DNA from: Paracoccaceae bacterium
GTDB lineage: Bacteria; Pseudomonadota; Alphaproteobacteria; Rhodobacterales; Rhodobacteraceae
Length of the DNA: 8,044 nt
Assembly (NCBI GenBank): GCA_009920815.1
Contig: RFZH01000105.1
Span: forward strand, 1-8,044
Direction: 5' to 3'
Numbering within the stretch: position 1 is the stretch's first letter; each line of letters starts with the position of its first letter. Shown piece after piece: positions 1-7,235 of the stretch. The position numbers and the translations under genes are program-made. The notes beneath the pieces were generated by a model. That model did not search any database, was not told the origin of the DNA, and saw nothing but the letters and a program-made list of their open reading frames with translations.

Positions 1-1431
1 AAAGGTCTTAAACCGACTGAGGCACCGTATACTGTGTCGGCCACGTTGCGAAACGTTGTGTCAAAAACGGTTGTCCCCAACCGCAGTCTTTCTTCGCGTC
101 AATTGGACATGACGATTGATAAGGACGTGCTTACACTTTCAGGTCAGGCGCGTTTAGATGGCGTCGCGGGTCAAGGCACCTTTACCGCATATCTCGGTCC
201 GACCTATTCTAATAAACCCGCAACTGTTCGTGTTAAGGCAAAGGTTGGATCCGGGGATTTGGCAACCTTAGGTGTTAAATTACCTGAAGGCCTTATTGAC
301 GGAACTACGGACGTTGCATTTGACGCGACCTTTGAGAAAAACAAAGCGCCACGGTATCGGGTAAAATCCAATCTAGTTGGCGCAACGATTTCATTGCCGC
401 AGGTAACGTGGTCAAAGCCCAGCTCAGGTCCTGCATCTTTTGAGGTGGCAGGACAGTTTGATGGAAAAAATATTCTCGAAAAGTTTTACTTTACCGCGGA
501 CGGATTAACTGCGGTGGGCTCAGGTCGCTTTGATGGAGGTAAGTTTCAGGTCTTATCTCTCGAAGATGTTAAACTGGGTTCGACCTTTTCTGGTGGGGTG
601 GACATAGCCAGCACAGGAAAGATTACTATCAAAGGTGGGCGCGCAGATTTATCCAAAATCACAAAGCGCATTGGCAACGCGGCTGCTGGCGCGCAAGGGG
701 GCACGACCCTGTCGGTGCAACTGGGCCGTCTAGATGTAACGGATAAAATATTTTTATCTGACTTTGTCATGGATTTCGGAAAAAATGGATCAGCAACTTT
801 TTCCGCTTTGGTCAACAACGGAGGGCGCATTACTGGCATTCTTGGGCGTAACCAAGGTAGGACAACGATCCAGATCAAAGCAAATAACGCGGGGAAAACA
901 CTTGTTTCAGCAGGGTTTTTGAAACACGCCTTCGGAGGCACCTTGGTGCTTGACCTAGAAACGAATGGTCGAAGCGGTGAAATTGATGGAACGCTTGCAG
1001 TGAAAGATATCCGTATTCAGAATGCCCCGATTTTGGTTGAGCTGCTCAATGCGGTTAGTGTCGTTGGTTTATTGGATCAATTGACGGGTTCAGGTTTGGC
1101 CGTCAATGAAATCAACGCCGCATTTCGCAGCACACCAAAACAGATCATTGTTGAAAGTGCGTCCATGTTTGGGCCGTCACTGGGCATGACAGTAGATGGA
1201 TACTATGCGAAAACCGATCAATCTTTGGATTTCCAAGGGGTGCTATCGCCGCTTTATGTCTTGAACGGTATCGGATCTATTTTTTCAAAAAAAGGCGAAG
1301 GCCTCATTGGATTCAACTTTAACATCGGGGGTAATGCTGATAACCCCCGCGTCAGCTTGAACCCGCTGTCGATTTTCACGCCAGCTATGTTTCGCGAAAT
1401 TTTCCGTCGCCCACCCCCTAAGTTGGAATAA
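1..1431 (+). CDS. AsmA-like C-terminal domain protein (YhdP/TamB-type), 5' end missing
   Basis: The frame is open from the first base, so this is the last 476 residues of a larger protein; the GTG at 34 is internal, not a start. The visible part has low-complexity beta-rich strands with many Gly, Thr and Ser, and ends in a typical AsmA-like C-terminal region: an LDLETNGRSGEIDGTL stretch at about residues 317-332 of the visible part, then RIQNAPILVELLNAVSVVGL at about 338-357, and a PRVSLNPLSIFTPAMFREIF tail. In known families (AsmA, YhdP, TamB, DUF3971) such proteins are inner-membrane anchored, span the periplasm as a long beta structure, and take part in lipid traffic to, or assembly of, the outer membrane. 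That role is inferred here from family likeness. The N-terminal membrane anchor would lie upstream. The stop is 6 bases before queA, suggesting cotranscription. Confidence is good for the family and low for the exact subfamily. Confidence 0.82.
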   Translation, partial: KGLKPTEAPYTVSATLRNVVSKTVVPNRSLSSRQLDMTIDKDVLTLSGQARLDGVAGQGTFTAYLGPTYSNKPATVRVKAKVGSGDLATLGVKLPEGLIDGTTDVAFDATFEKNKAPRYRVKSNLVGATISLPQVTWSKPSSGPASFEVAGQFDGKNILEKFYFTADGLTAVGSGRFDGGKFQVLSLEDVKLGSTFSGGVDIASTGKITIKGGRADLSKITKRIGNAAAGAQGGTTLSVQLGRLDVTDKIFLSDFVMDFGKNGSATFSALVNNGGRITGILGRNQGRTTIQIKANNAGKTLVSAGFLKHAFGGTLVLDLETNGRSGEIDGTLAVKDIRIQNAPILVELLNAVSVVGLLDQLTGSGLAVNEINAAFRSTPKQIIVESASMFGPSLGMTVDGYYAKTDQSLDFQGVLSPLYVLNGIGSIFSKKGEGLIGFNFNIGGNADNPRVSLNPLSIFTPAMFREIFRRPPPKLE

Positions 1432-1437
1432 ATTACG

Positions 1438-2496
1438 ATGCAACTTTCTGATTTTGATTTCGATCTTCCGCAGGAATTGATCGCGACACGTCCCGTTTCT
1501 CCACGCTCCTCTGCGCGGCTTTTGTTGGCACAAAACGGCCAAATCGAGGATCGGTATGTGCGTGATTTAGTCGACATTCTGCGCCCCGGCGATCGCTTGG
1601 TGTTGAATGACACCAAAGTTATTCCGGCGCGTCTATTCGGGATGCGGGCGCGTGAAAACGTTCAAAGTGGCACCGGCGAGGCCAAAATCGAAGTGACCCT
1701 GTTAGAGCCGACCGCAAGTGGCACATGGCGCGCCCTGATCAAACCGTTGCGCAAAGTGAACGAAGGTGAGGTGATTACCTTTACACCCGATTTTCAAGCG
1801 AGGCTTGTTGCAAAATTTGATGGTCAGGCGGAAATCGCATTCAATCTTGCGGGACAAGAATTTGATGATGCATTGGACGCGGCAGGGGCCATGCCTTTGC
1901 CACCCTATATCGCATCAAAGCGTGCGGCAGATGACGCCGATAAATCTGACTATCAAACGGTATTTGCGCAAAATCGGGGATCAGTCGCCGCACCAACGGC
2001 GTCATTACATTTTGATGCACCGCTGCTAGCATCTTTGGCGGCAAAAGGCATATGCTTTACCAAAGTTACGTTACATGTCGGGGCAGGGACGTTTTTGCCT
2101 GTAAAAGTTGACGATATAACAACCCATAAAATGCATGCGGAAATCGGTGAGGTTTCTGATCTTGCAGCGCATGAAATTTTACAAACCAAACAAAATGGTG
2201 GTCGCGTTATCCCGGTTGGCACAACCGCCCTTCGCTTGATCGAAACCGCCGCGCGCGATAGCGGCACCATTACGCAATGGTCAGGGGCAACCGATATTTT
2301 CATCTATCCCGGTTTTAAATTCAACGTCGCAGATGGGTTAATGACAAATTTCCATTTGCCTAAATCAACACTTGTGATGTTGGTATCGGCCCTGATGGGG
2401 GCACAGAGCATAAAAAAGATTTATAAACATGCTGTAGAAAATGAATATAGGTTCTTTTCGTATGGGGATTCGTCGCTTTTGATCCCTGATGGGTAA
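1438..2496 (+). CDS. queA: S-adenosylmethionine:tRNA ribosyltransferase-isomerase QueA
   Basis: QueA transfers and isomerises the ribosyl part of S-adenosylmethionine onto 7-aminomethyl-7-deazaguanine in tRNA, giving epoxyqueuosine, the penultimate step of queuosine synthesis at wobble position 34 (EC 2.4.99.17, cytoplasmic). The 352-residue length is normal. Family blocks are all present and in order: the N-terminal DFDFDLPQELIATRP, RPGDRLVLNDTKVIPARLFG (49-68), GSVAAPTASLHF (181-192), HVGAGTFLPVK (213-223), RVIPVGTTALRLIE (256-269), YPGFKFNVADGLMTNFHLPKS (290-310) and ENEYRFFSYGDSSLL (334-348). Residue 189 is Ser where the APTAGLHF block usually has Gly. The ATG lies 6 bases after the upstream stop. 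Only a weak GGA (1425-1427) precedes it, so translation is probably coupled to the AsmA-like gene. The protein appears intact. Confidence 0.97.
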   Translation: MQLSDFDFDLPQELIATRPVSPRSSARLLLAQNGQIEDRYVRDLVDILRPGDRLVLNDTKVIPARLFGMRARENVQSGTGEAKIEVTLLEPTASGTWRALIKPLRKVNEGEVITFTPDFQARLVAKFDGQAEIAFNLAGQEFDDALDAAGAMPLPPYIASKRAADDADKSDYQTVFAQNRGSVAAPTASLHFDAPLLASLAAKGICFTKVTLHVGAGTFLPVKVDDITTHKMHAEIGEVSDLAAHEILQTKQNGGRVIPVGTTALRLIETAARDSGTITQWSGATDIFIYPGFKFNVADGLMTNFHLPKSTLVMLVSALMGAQSIKKIYKHAVENEYRFFSYGDSSLLIPDG

Positions 2497-2544
2497 AGAG
2501 TGTTTGGTATTCGCCAGAATGAATGGCATTATTTCATTACAACA

Positions 2545-2550
2545 AAAGGA
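2545..2550 (+). promoter_or_regulatory. Shine-Dalgarno site choosing the MFS start
   Basis: AAAGGA ends 8 bases before the ATG at 2559, a normal spacing. It overlaps the in-frame ATG at 2550 and lies downstream of the ATG at 2523, so it cannot serve either of those. This supports 2559 as the start. Confidence 0.6.
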
Positions 2551-2558
2551 TGCACCCA

Positions 2559-3782
2559 ATGTTTGTAGTTTTTAAAAATTCATGGGCGCTTTTGCTGGGC
2601 ATGCTTTTGTTGATGCTGGGCAATGGTCTGCAGGGAACTTTGCTGGGTGTGCGTGGCGAAATCGAAGGGTTTTCAACCTTTGAAATGTCGATTGTAATGT
2701 CGTCCTATTTCGTAGGGTTCCTTGGCGCTAGCCGCATGGTGCCCGAAATGATACGCCGCGTTGGACATGTCCGCGTGTTTGCCGCCTTGGCGTCGTTTAT
2801 TTCTGCTGTGTTGGTTCTTTATCCAGCTTTGCCCCATCCGATAGCATGGTCAATTGGACGTGTTGTGATTGGTTTTGCGTTTTGTGGGGTTTATGTTACG
2901 GCCGAAAGTTGGCTTAATAATGCGGCGACAAATGAAACCCGTGGTCAGGCGTTATCATTGTATATGATCGCCCAAACCGTTGGGATCGTCGCAGCGCAAG
3001 GAATGCTACTGCTTGCTGATCCTGCGGGCTATACGCTTTTTATTATCATTTCCGTTTTGGTTTCGATTTCGTTTGCACCCATCTTATTATCCATTAGCCC
3101 AACGCCAGCTTTTGACACCACCAAGCCGATGAGCCTTAAGAACCTGATTAAAACGTCGCCTTTGGGATGCATGGGGATGTTTTTGTTGGGCGGCGTCTTT
3201 GCTGCACAATTTGGGATGTCTGCGATTTTTGGATCCAAGATCGGGCTGAGTTTGGCCGAAATATCACTTTTTGTGTCGTTCTTTTATATTGGGGCGTTGC
3301 TTTTGCAATATCCAATCGGTTGGTTATCCGACCGCATGGATCGCCGCCGATTGATCATGGCATGTGCATTTGCTGGTGGTTTCGGGTGTGTATTACCGTG
3401 GATTTTTAGTGATAATTATGTCTTGCTCTTGATTGCTGCATTTATCATTGGGGGAATGTCTAACCCTTTGTATTCGCTCTTGATCGCGCATACGAATGAT
3501 TTTGTTGAATACGAAGATATGGCTGCGTCCTCAAGTGGGTTGCTGTTCATCAACGGCCTTGGCGCCATTGCAGGCCCAATCGTCCTAGGCCGCATGATGG
3601 ATGTATTGGGGGCCTATGGTTATTTTGCTATTTTGTTGTTCTTGTTCGTTTTCCTAGGGGTTTACGCTGCTTACCGGATGACGCGCCGAGCAGTGTCGGG
3701 TGAAACAATTGCTTATACAGCGGTGATGCCAACTTCATCCAGATGTATGAGGGTAACATTATGTCGGCAGAGCAGGTATTAG
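2559..3782 (+). CDS. YcaD-like MFS transporter
   Basis: A polytopic inner-membrane protein of the major facilitator superfamily, about 407 residues with roughly twelve hydrophobic segments. Features of the YcaD-type subgroup are the conserved YVTAESWLNN (112-121) followed by RGQALSLYMIAQTVGI (128-143), and an MFS motif-A-like GWLSDRMDRRR (254-264) at the start of the second half. Substrates of this group are not established, so none is assigned. The start at 2559 has the best ribosome binding site; in-frame ATGs at 2523 and 2550 would add 12 or 3 residues ahead of the first membrane segment. The gene begins 62 bases after queA and its 3' end overlaps the next gene by 22 bases. The last fifteen or so residues (SSRCMRVTLCRQSRY) are encoded partly by the start region of the DUF924 gene and look unlike a conserved tail, so the C-terminus may have drifted through a late frameshift or stop loss. 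Confidence 0.88.
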   Translation: MFVVFKNSWALLLGMLLLMLGNGLQGTLLGVRGEIEGFSTFEMSIVMSSYFVGFLGASRMVPEMIRRVGHVRVFAALASFISAVLVLYPALPHPIAWSIGRVVIGFAFCGVYVTAESWLNNAATNETRGQALSLYMIAQTVGIVAAQGMLLLADPAGYTLFIIISVLVSISFAPILLSISPTPAFDTTKPMSLKNLIKTSPLGCMGMFLLGGVFAAQFGMSAIFGSKIGLSLAEISLFVSFFYIGALLLQYPIGWLSDRMDRRRLIMACAFAGGFGCVLPWIFSDNYVLLLIAAFIIGGMSNPLYSLLIAHTNDFVEYEDMAASSSGLLFINGLGAIAGPIVLGRMMDVLGAYGYFAILLFLFVFLGVYAAYRMTRRAVSGETIAYTAVMPTSSRCMRVTLCRQSRY

Positions 3783-4336
3783 AGTTTTGGCTTGATACAG
3801 TCGGGCCACAAGGGTGGTATGAACCATCCGACGCATTAGATCAAACAATTCGCGACCGTTTTATGTCGGATTGGCTGAATATTGTGTCAGGTAAAAATGG
3901 CATGTGGTTGACTTATCCGTCAGGAACATTGGCCTATATCATTGTCGCAGATCAATTTTCGCGAAATATGTTTCGGAACCAAGCGCAAGCGTTTTCATCA
4001 GATCGCGTCGCTTTATCCGCTGCAAAGGCGGCTATTGATCAAAAATGGGATCTCAAGATTGACGAACCTGCGCGCCAGTTTTTCTATCTTCCGCTCATGC
4101 ATTCAGAAAGCCTTTGTGATCAAGACCGCTGTGTGCGCTTGATGAAAGAACGGATGCCACAAACAGGTGAAAACACTTTGACCCATGCGCGGGTACATCG
4201 CGAGGTCATTCGCTTGTTTGGTCGTTTCCCATATCGCAACACAGCGCTTAATCGCGCAACCACCTCGCCAGAGGCGGAATACCTCAGCAATGGTGGATAT
4301 GGTATGACCTATGCACAACTTGCTAAGGCGGGTTAA
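3761..4336 (+). CDS. DUF924 family protein
   Basis: A 191-residue soluble protein matching the DUF924 family, which is all-helical and TPR-like; its biochemical function is not known to me. The visible signature is spread along the whole length: VLEFWLDTVGPQGWY (6-20), a DQFSRNMFR block (64-72), EPARQFFYLPLMHSESL (102-118), HREVIRLFGRFPYRN (146-160) and a C-terminal SPEAEYLSNGGYG (169-181). The start at 3761 is preceded by GAGGG (3749-3753) at a spacing of 7; an in-frame ATG at 3743 has no such site. The start region overlaps the MFS gene in another frame, which points to coupled translation. No signal peptide or membrane segment is seen, so it is probably cytoplasmic. Its position between a transporter and lpdA does not by itself reveal a role. 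Confidence 0.88.
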   Translation: MSAEQVLEFWLDTVGPQGWYEPSDALDQTIRDRFMSDWLNIVSGKNGMWLTYPSGTLAYIIVADQFSRNMFRNQAQAFSSDRVALSAAKAAIDQKWDLKIDEPARQFFYLPLMHSESLCDQDRCVRLMKERMPQTGENTLTHARVHREVIRLFGRFPYRNTALNRATTSPEAEYLSNGGYGMTYAQLAKAG

Positions 4337-4350
4337 TCATAGCTGGCTTA

Positions 4351-4379
4351 TTGAAACGCGAAAAAAAATAGTTTAACGT
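4351..4379 (+). promoter_or_regulatory. Possible promoter for lpdA
   Basis: TTGAAA (4351-4356) is followed after 17 bases by TAACGT (4374-4379). The -35-like box is good and the -10-like box is poor. The -10-like box falls inside the palindrome at 4371-4384, an arrangement that would suit repression. This is read by eye only, and no start site is known. Confidence 0.3.
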
Positions 4380-4384
4380 TAAAC
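4371..4384. promoter_or_regulatory. Perfect 14-bp palindrome, possible repressor operator before lpdA
   Basis: GTTTAACGTTAAAC is identical to its reverse complement and ends 25 bases before the lpdA ATG. A perfect, even, CG-centred palindrome is typical of LacI-family operators. From memory, the alphaproteobacterial central-carbon regulator CceR recognises a TTAACGTTAA-type core, and lpdA would be a sensible target. That link is inference. The arms are contiguous with no loop, so an RNA hairpin is unlikely. Confidence 0.5.
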
Positions 4385-4409
4385 GGAATTTAGATTTCCG
4401 AGGTTAAGC

Positions 4410-5804
4410 ATGTCTACAAACACATTTGATGTTGTTGTCATCGGGGCAGGTCCTGGTGGGTATGTCGCAGCAATTCGCGCAGTACAGTTGGGGTTGAAAA
4501 CCGCAATCATTGAACGCGAACACATGGGCGGTATTTGTTTGAATTGGGGGTGTATCCCAACCAAGGCCTTATTACGTTCTGCTGATGTGTTTCACCTTAT
4601 GCACCGCGCCAAAGATTTTGGACTAAGCGCGGAAAAGATTGGGTTTGACCTGGATGCGGTTGTCAAGCGCTCGCGTGGCGTATCAAAGCAGCTGAACCAA
4701 GGCATCGGTCATTTGATGAAGAAAAACAAAGTGACCGTGTTTATGGGCGCGGCCACCATCCCTGCTAGGGGAAAAGTATCTGTCAAAACCGAAAAGGGTG
4801 TAGAAGATATCACCGCTAAAAACATCGTTTTGGCAACCGGCGCGCGCGCGCGCGAATTACCTGGGTTAGAGGCGGATGGCGACTTGGTGTGGACCTATAA
4901 GCACGCCTTGACGCCGAAACGGATGCCCAAGAAATTGCTGGTCATTGGTTCTGGCGCAATTGGCATAGAATTCGCAAGCTTTTACAATACTTTAGGTGCT
5001 GATACAACTGTAGTCGAAGTTATGGATCGTGTTCTGCCCGTCGAAGATGCCGAGATTTCAAAATTCGCAAAAAAACAATTTGAAAAGCAAGGCATGAAAA
5101 TTCGTGAAAACACGTCTGTGAAAAAACTGGATCGCGGTCAGGGAAAGGTTGTTGCCCATATCGAAGCCGGCGGCAAAGTAACGACCGAGGAATTCGATAC
5201 TGTGATTTCCGCGGTTGGGATCGTTGGCAACGTAGAAAACCTTGGGCTTGAGGCATTGGGCGTTAAGATCGATCGCACCCATGTTGTGGTTGACCAATAT
5301 TGCCGCACAGGCGTCGAGGGGCTTTATGCAATTGGTGATATCGCCGGCGCGCCATGGCTTGCCCACAAAGCCAGTCACGAAGGCGTGATGGTTGCCGAAC
5401 ATATCGCCGGACATCACGTGCACCCGATCAAACCAAATTCCATTGCAGGCTGTACCTATTGCCACCCACAAGTGGCTTCGGTCGGTTTAACCGAGGAAAA
5501 GGCAAAAGGGGCAGGCTTGAATATAAAGGTCGGACGCTTCCCCTTCATCGGAAATGGCAAAGCGATAGCGCTTGGCGAACCTGAGGGTATGATCAAAACG
5601 ATTTTTGATGCAAAGACAGGGGAACTTTTGGGCGCGCATATGGTGGGTGCAGAGGTTACTGAAATGATTCAAGGATATGTAATTGGTCGCCAATTAGAAA
5701 CGACCGAAGAGGACTTGATGCACACGGTATTTCCGCATCCAACCTTGTCAGAAATGATGCACGAGTCCGTTTTAGACGCCTATGGTCGCGCTATCCATAT
5801 GTAA
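4410..5804 (+). CDS. lpdA: Dihydrolipoyl dehydrogenase (E3)
   Basis: A flavoprotein that reoxidises dihydrolipoamide on the E2 or H-protein partner of pyruvate, 2-oxoglutarate or branched-chain dehydrogenases or the glycine cleavage system, reducing NAD (EC 1.8.1.4, cytoplasmic). The 464-residue length is standard. All catalytic parts are visible: the FAD-binding GAGPGG (12-17); the redox disulfide GGICLNWGCIPTK with Cys43 and Cys48; the NAD-binding VIGSGAIGIEFA (178-189); the second FAD contact GLYAIGDIAG (304-313); CTYCHPQVASVGLTE (348-362); and the C-terminal His-Glu pair in FPHPTLSE (His443, Glu448). CGAGG (4399-4403) precedes the ATG at a spacing of 6. No E1 or E2 gene is in the window, so the partner complex cannot be read from context. 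A (CG)7 run at 4841-4854 codes for part of ATGARAREL. The protein looks intact and functional. Confidence 0.97.
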   Translation: MSTNTFDVVVIGAGPGGYVAAIRAVQLGLKTAIIEREHMGGICLNWGCIPTKALLRSADVFHLMHRAKDFGLSAEKIGFDLDAVVKRSRGVSKQLNQGIGHLMKKNKVTVFMGAATIPARGKVSVKTEKGVEDITAKNIVLATGARARELPGLEADGDLVWTYKHALTPKRMPKKLLVIGSGAIGIEFASFYNTLGADTTVVEVMDRVLPVEDAEISKFAKKQFEKQGMKIRENTSVKKLDRGQGKVVAHIEAGGKVTTEEFDTVISAVGIVGNVENLGLEALGVKIDRTHVVVDQYCRTGVEGLYAIGDIAGAPWLAHKASHEGVMVAEHIAGHHVHPIKPNSIAGCTYCHPQVASVGLTEEKAKGAGLNIKVGRFPFIGNGKAIALGEPEGMIKTIFDAKTGELLGAHMVGAEVTEMIQGYVIGRQLETTEEDLMHTVFPHPTLSEMMHESVLDAYGRAIHM

Positions 5805-5821
5805 CGCATAGGCACTTTTGA

Positions 5822-5879
5822 ATATTTTTGGGACAGACATTAAAGTGGGACAATCGCTTTATTTTCTGTCCGAAAATAT
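5822..5879. repeat. Long imperfect inverted repeat with internal TGGGACA direct repeats
   Basis: The outer arms ATATTTT (5822-5828) and AAAATAT (5873-5879) flank GGACAGA (5831-5837) and TCTGTCC (5865-5871), with a 2:1 mismatch (5829-5830 against 5872). An inner pair, TAAAG (5841-5845) and CTTTA (5857-5861), closes an 11-base loop. TGGGACA occurs twice in the same direction (5829-5835 and 5846-5852), starts 17 bases apart. It lies just after lpdA and before the terminator. It could be a 3' RNA structure, a protein-binding site, or the remnant of a small mobile element; the sequence alone does not decide. Confidence 0.6.
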
Positions 5880-5892
5880 CCTGGGGGAACGA

Positions 5893-5906
5893 TGGCCATT
5901 TGGCCA
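5893..5906. repeat. Short hairpin TGGCCA-TT-TGGCCA
   Basis: Two copies of the self-complementary hexamer TGGCCA are separated by TT and can form a small stem just upstream of the terminator stem. Its function is unknown. It may add to transcript 3'-end structure for lpdA, or for purB read-through on the other strand. Confidence 0.4.
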
Positions 5907-5909
5907 GAG

Positions 5910-5932
5910 TGGGGGCAAAGCCCCCATTTTTT
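5910..5932 (+). terminator. Rho-independent terminator of lpdA
   Basis: TGGGGGC (5910-5916), loop AAA, GCCCCCA (5920-5926), then TTTTTT (5927-5932) form a 7-bp GC-rich stem followed by six T on the plus strand. It lies about 105 bases after the lpdA stop. The last two T are also the final bases of the purB stop codon on the minus strand. In the minus direction the stem is not followed by a T run, so it would act mainly on lpdA transcripts. Confidence 0.88.
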
Positions 5933-7235
5933 ATGACCCAAAAACGCGGCTGAAAATTGTATCAACGTGTTTGGTGTGATAGCCTAGATCAAACTTTTCT
6001 TCAATTTCGGCGGGCGAAAGGGCTGCAGTAACTTCTGCATCTGCCAATAGCTCTGTCTTGAAATCTGCACCCTGTTCCCAGACTTTCATTGCATTACGCT
6101 GGACCAATCGATAGGCATCTTCGCGGCTTACGCCTGCTTGGGTCAAGGCCAATAGAACCCGTTGTGACATTACGAGGCCGCGGAATTTATTCATGTTTTT
6201 CAACATATTGTCTGGATAAACAACCAGGTTTTCTATCACAGATGTCAAACGTGACAGCGCAAAGTCCAATGTGATTGTTGTGTCTGGGCCAATGTTGCGT
6301 TCGACAGAACTGTGCGAAATATCCCGTTCGTGCCACAGTGCCACGTTTTCCATTGCCGGCACAACCGCCATACGGACCAAGCGTGCCAAACCCGTCAGGT
6401 TTTCAGTCAGGACTGGATTACGCTTGTGCGGCATCGCCGATGATCCCTTTTGGCCTTTTGAAAAGAATTCTTCTGCCTCTAAAACTTCGGTCCGTTGCAT
6501 GTGACGAATTTCGATCGCGACGTTTTCAATGGAACTGGCAACGACGCCAAGTGCCGCAAAAAATGCGGCGTGTCGGTCGCGTGGAATGACCTGGGTTGAA
6601 ATTGGTTCAGGTGTCAACCCAAGCTTTTCACAAACATGTTCTTCGACCCTCGGATCGATATTTGCAAAGGTCCCAACGGCACCAGAGATCGCACCTGTTG
6701 CAATTTCTTCGCGTGCAGTAATCAGGCGGCGCAGGTTGCGATCCATTTCCGCATAAAAACGTGCAAATGTCAGGCCCATGGTTGTCGGTTCTGCATGAAT
6801 GCCGTGGCTGCGACCAATGCGAACGGTGTCCTTGTGCTCGTAGGCGCGGCGTTTTAGGGCGGCCAAAAGTCCTTGCATATCGGCGATCAAAATATCTGCG
6901 GCACGCACCAATTGGACGTTAAAACAGGTATCCAACACGTCCGAGCTTGTCATGCCTTGATGTACAAAACGCGCTTCGTCTGATCCGACATTTTCGGCCA
7001 AATGTGTTAGAAAGGCGATAACATCATGCTTTGTCACCGCTTCAATTTCGTCGATCCGTGCGACATTAAATTCGACATCCTTAGCTTTCCAAACGGCCTT
7101 GGCGTTTTCGCGTGGAATGACGCCCAAATCGGCCATGGCATCGCATGCATTTGCTTCGATTTCATACCAGATGCGGAATTTGGTTTCTGGGGACCAGATG
7201 GCAACCATATCGGGGCGGGAATAACGGGGGATCAT
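5931..7235 (-). CDS. purB: Adenylosuccinate lyase
   Basis: PurB splits fumarate from two purine intermediates: SAICAR to AICAR in IMP synthesis, and adenylosuccinate to AMP (EC 4.3.2.2, cytoplasmic, homotetramer in the family). The 434-residue protein shows the fumarase/aspartase superfamily blocks in order: HQGMTSSDVLDTC (92-104), GRSHGIHAEPTTMG (141-154) holding the conserved His pair 144 and 147, and the flexible-loop signature KGSSAMPHKRNP (263-274) with the catalytic Ser 265/266 region, followed by ENLTGLARL. The start at 7235 has AAAGG (plus-strand 7243-7247) at a spacing of 7. The gene is convergent with lpdA, and its stop overlaps the lpdA terminator T-tract. It is divergent from the decayed LytTR gene, so its promoter should lie in 7236-7439. 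All key residues are present and the protein looks functional. Confidence 0.97.
   Translation of the reverse strand: MIPRYSRPDMVAIWSPETKFRIWYEIEANACDAMADLGVIPRENAKAVWKAKDVEFNVARIDEIEAVTKHDVIAFLTHLAENVGSDEARFVHQGMTSSDVLDTCFNVQLVRAADILIADMQGLLAALKRRAYEHKDTVRIGRSHGIHAEPTTMGLTFARFYAEMDRNLRRLITAREEIATGAISGAVGTFANIDPRVEEHVCEKLGLTPEPISTQVIPRDRHAAFFAALGVVASSIENVAIEIRHMQRTEVLEAEEFFSKGQKGSSAMPHKRNPVLTENLTGLARLVRMAVVPAMENVALWHERDISHSSVERNIGPDTTITLDFALSRLTSVIENLVVYPDNMLKNMNKFRGLVMSQRVLLALTQAGVSREDAYRLVQRNAMKVWEQGADFKTELLADAEVTAALSPAEIEEKFDLGYHTKHVDTIFSRVFGS

Noticed and set aside
34..1431. A complete gene starting at the GTG at 34
   Set aside because: The frame is open back to base 1, and the protein matches only the C-terminal part of a large AsmA-like family; the gene is cut by the window edge.
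1254..2303. Minus-strand open frames opposite the AsmA-like gene and queA
   Set aside because: They overlap well-supported genes, have no family features and no sensible start context.
2523..2558. MFS start at the ATG at 2523
   Set aside because: No ribosome binding site lies before it, and the extra residues are polar and precede the first membrane segment; AAAGGA sits correctly for 2559.
4337..4409. CtrA-type site (TTAA-N7-TTAA) before lpdA
   Set aside because: The two TTAA units in the palindrome are only two bases apart, so the CtrA spacing is not met.
6271..6857. Several plus-strand open frames opposite purB
   Set aside because: They are shadows of the purB coding sequence, without ribosome binding sites or recognisable protein motifs.
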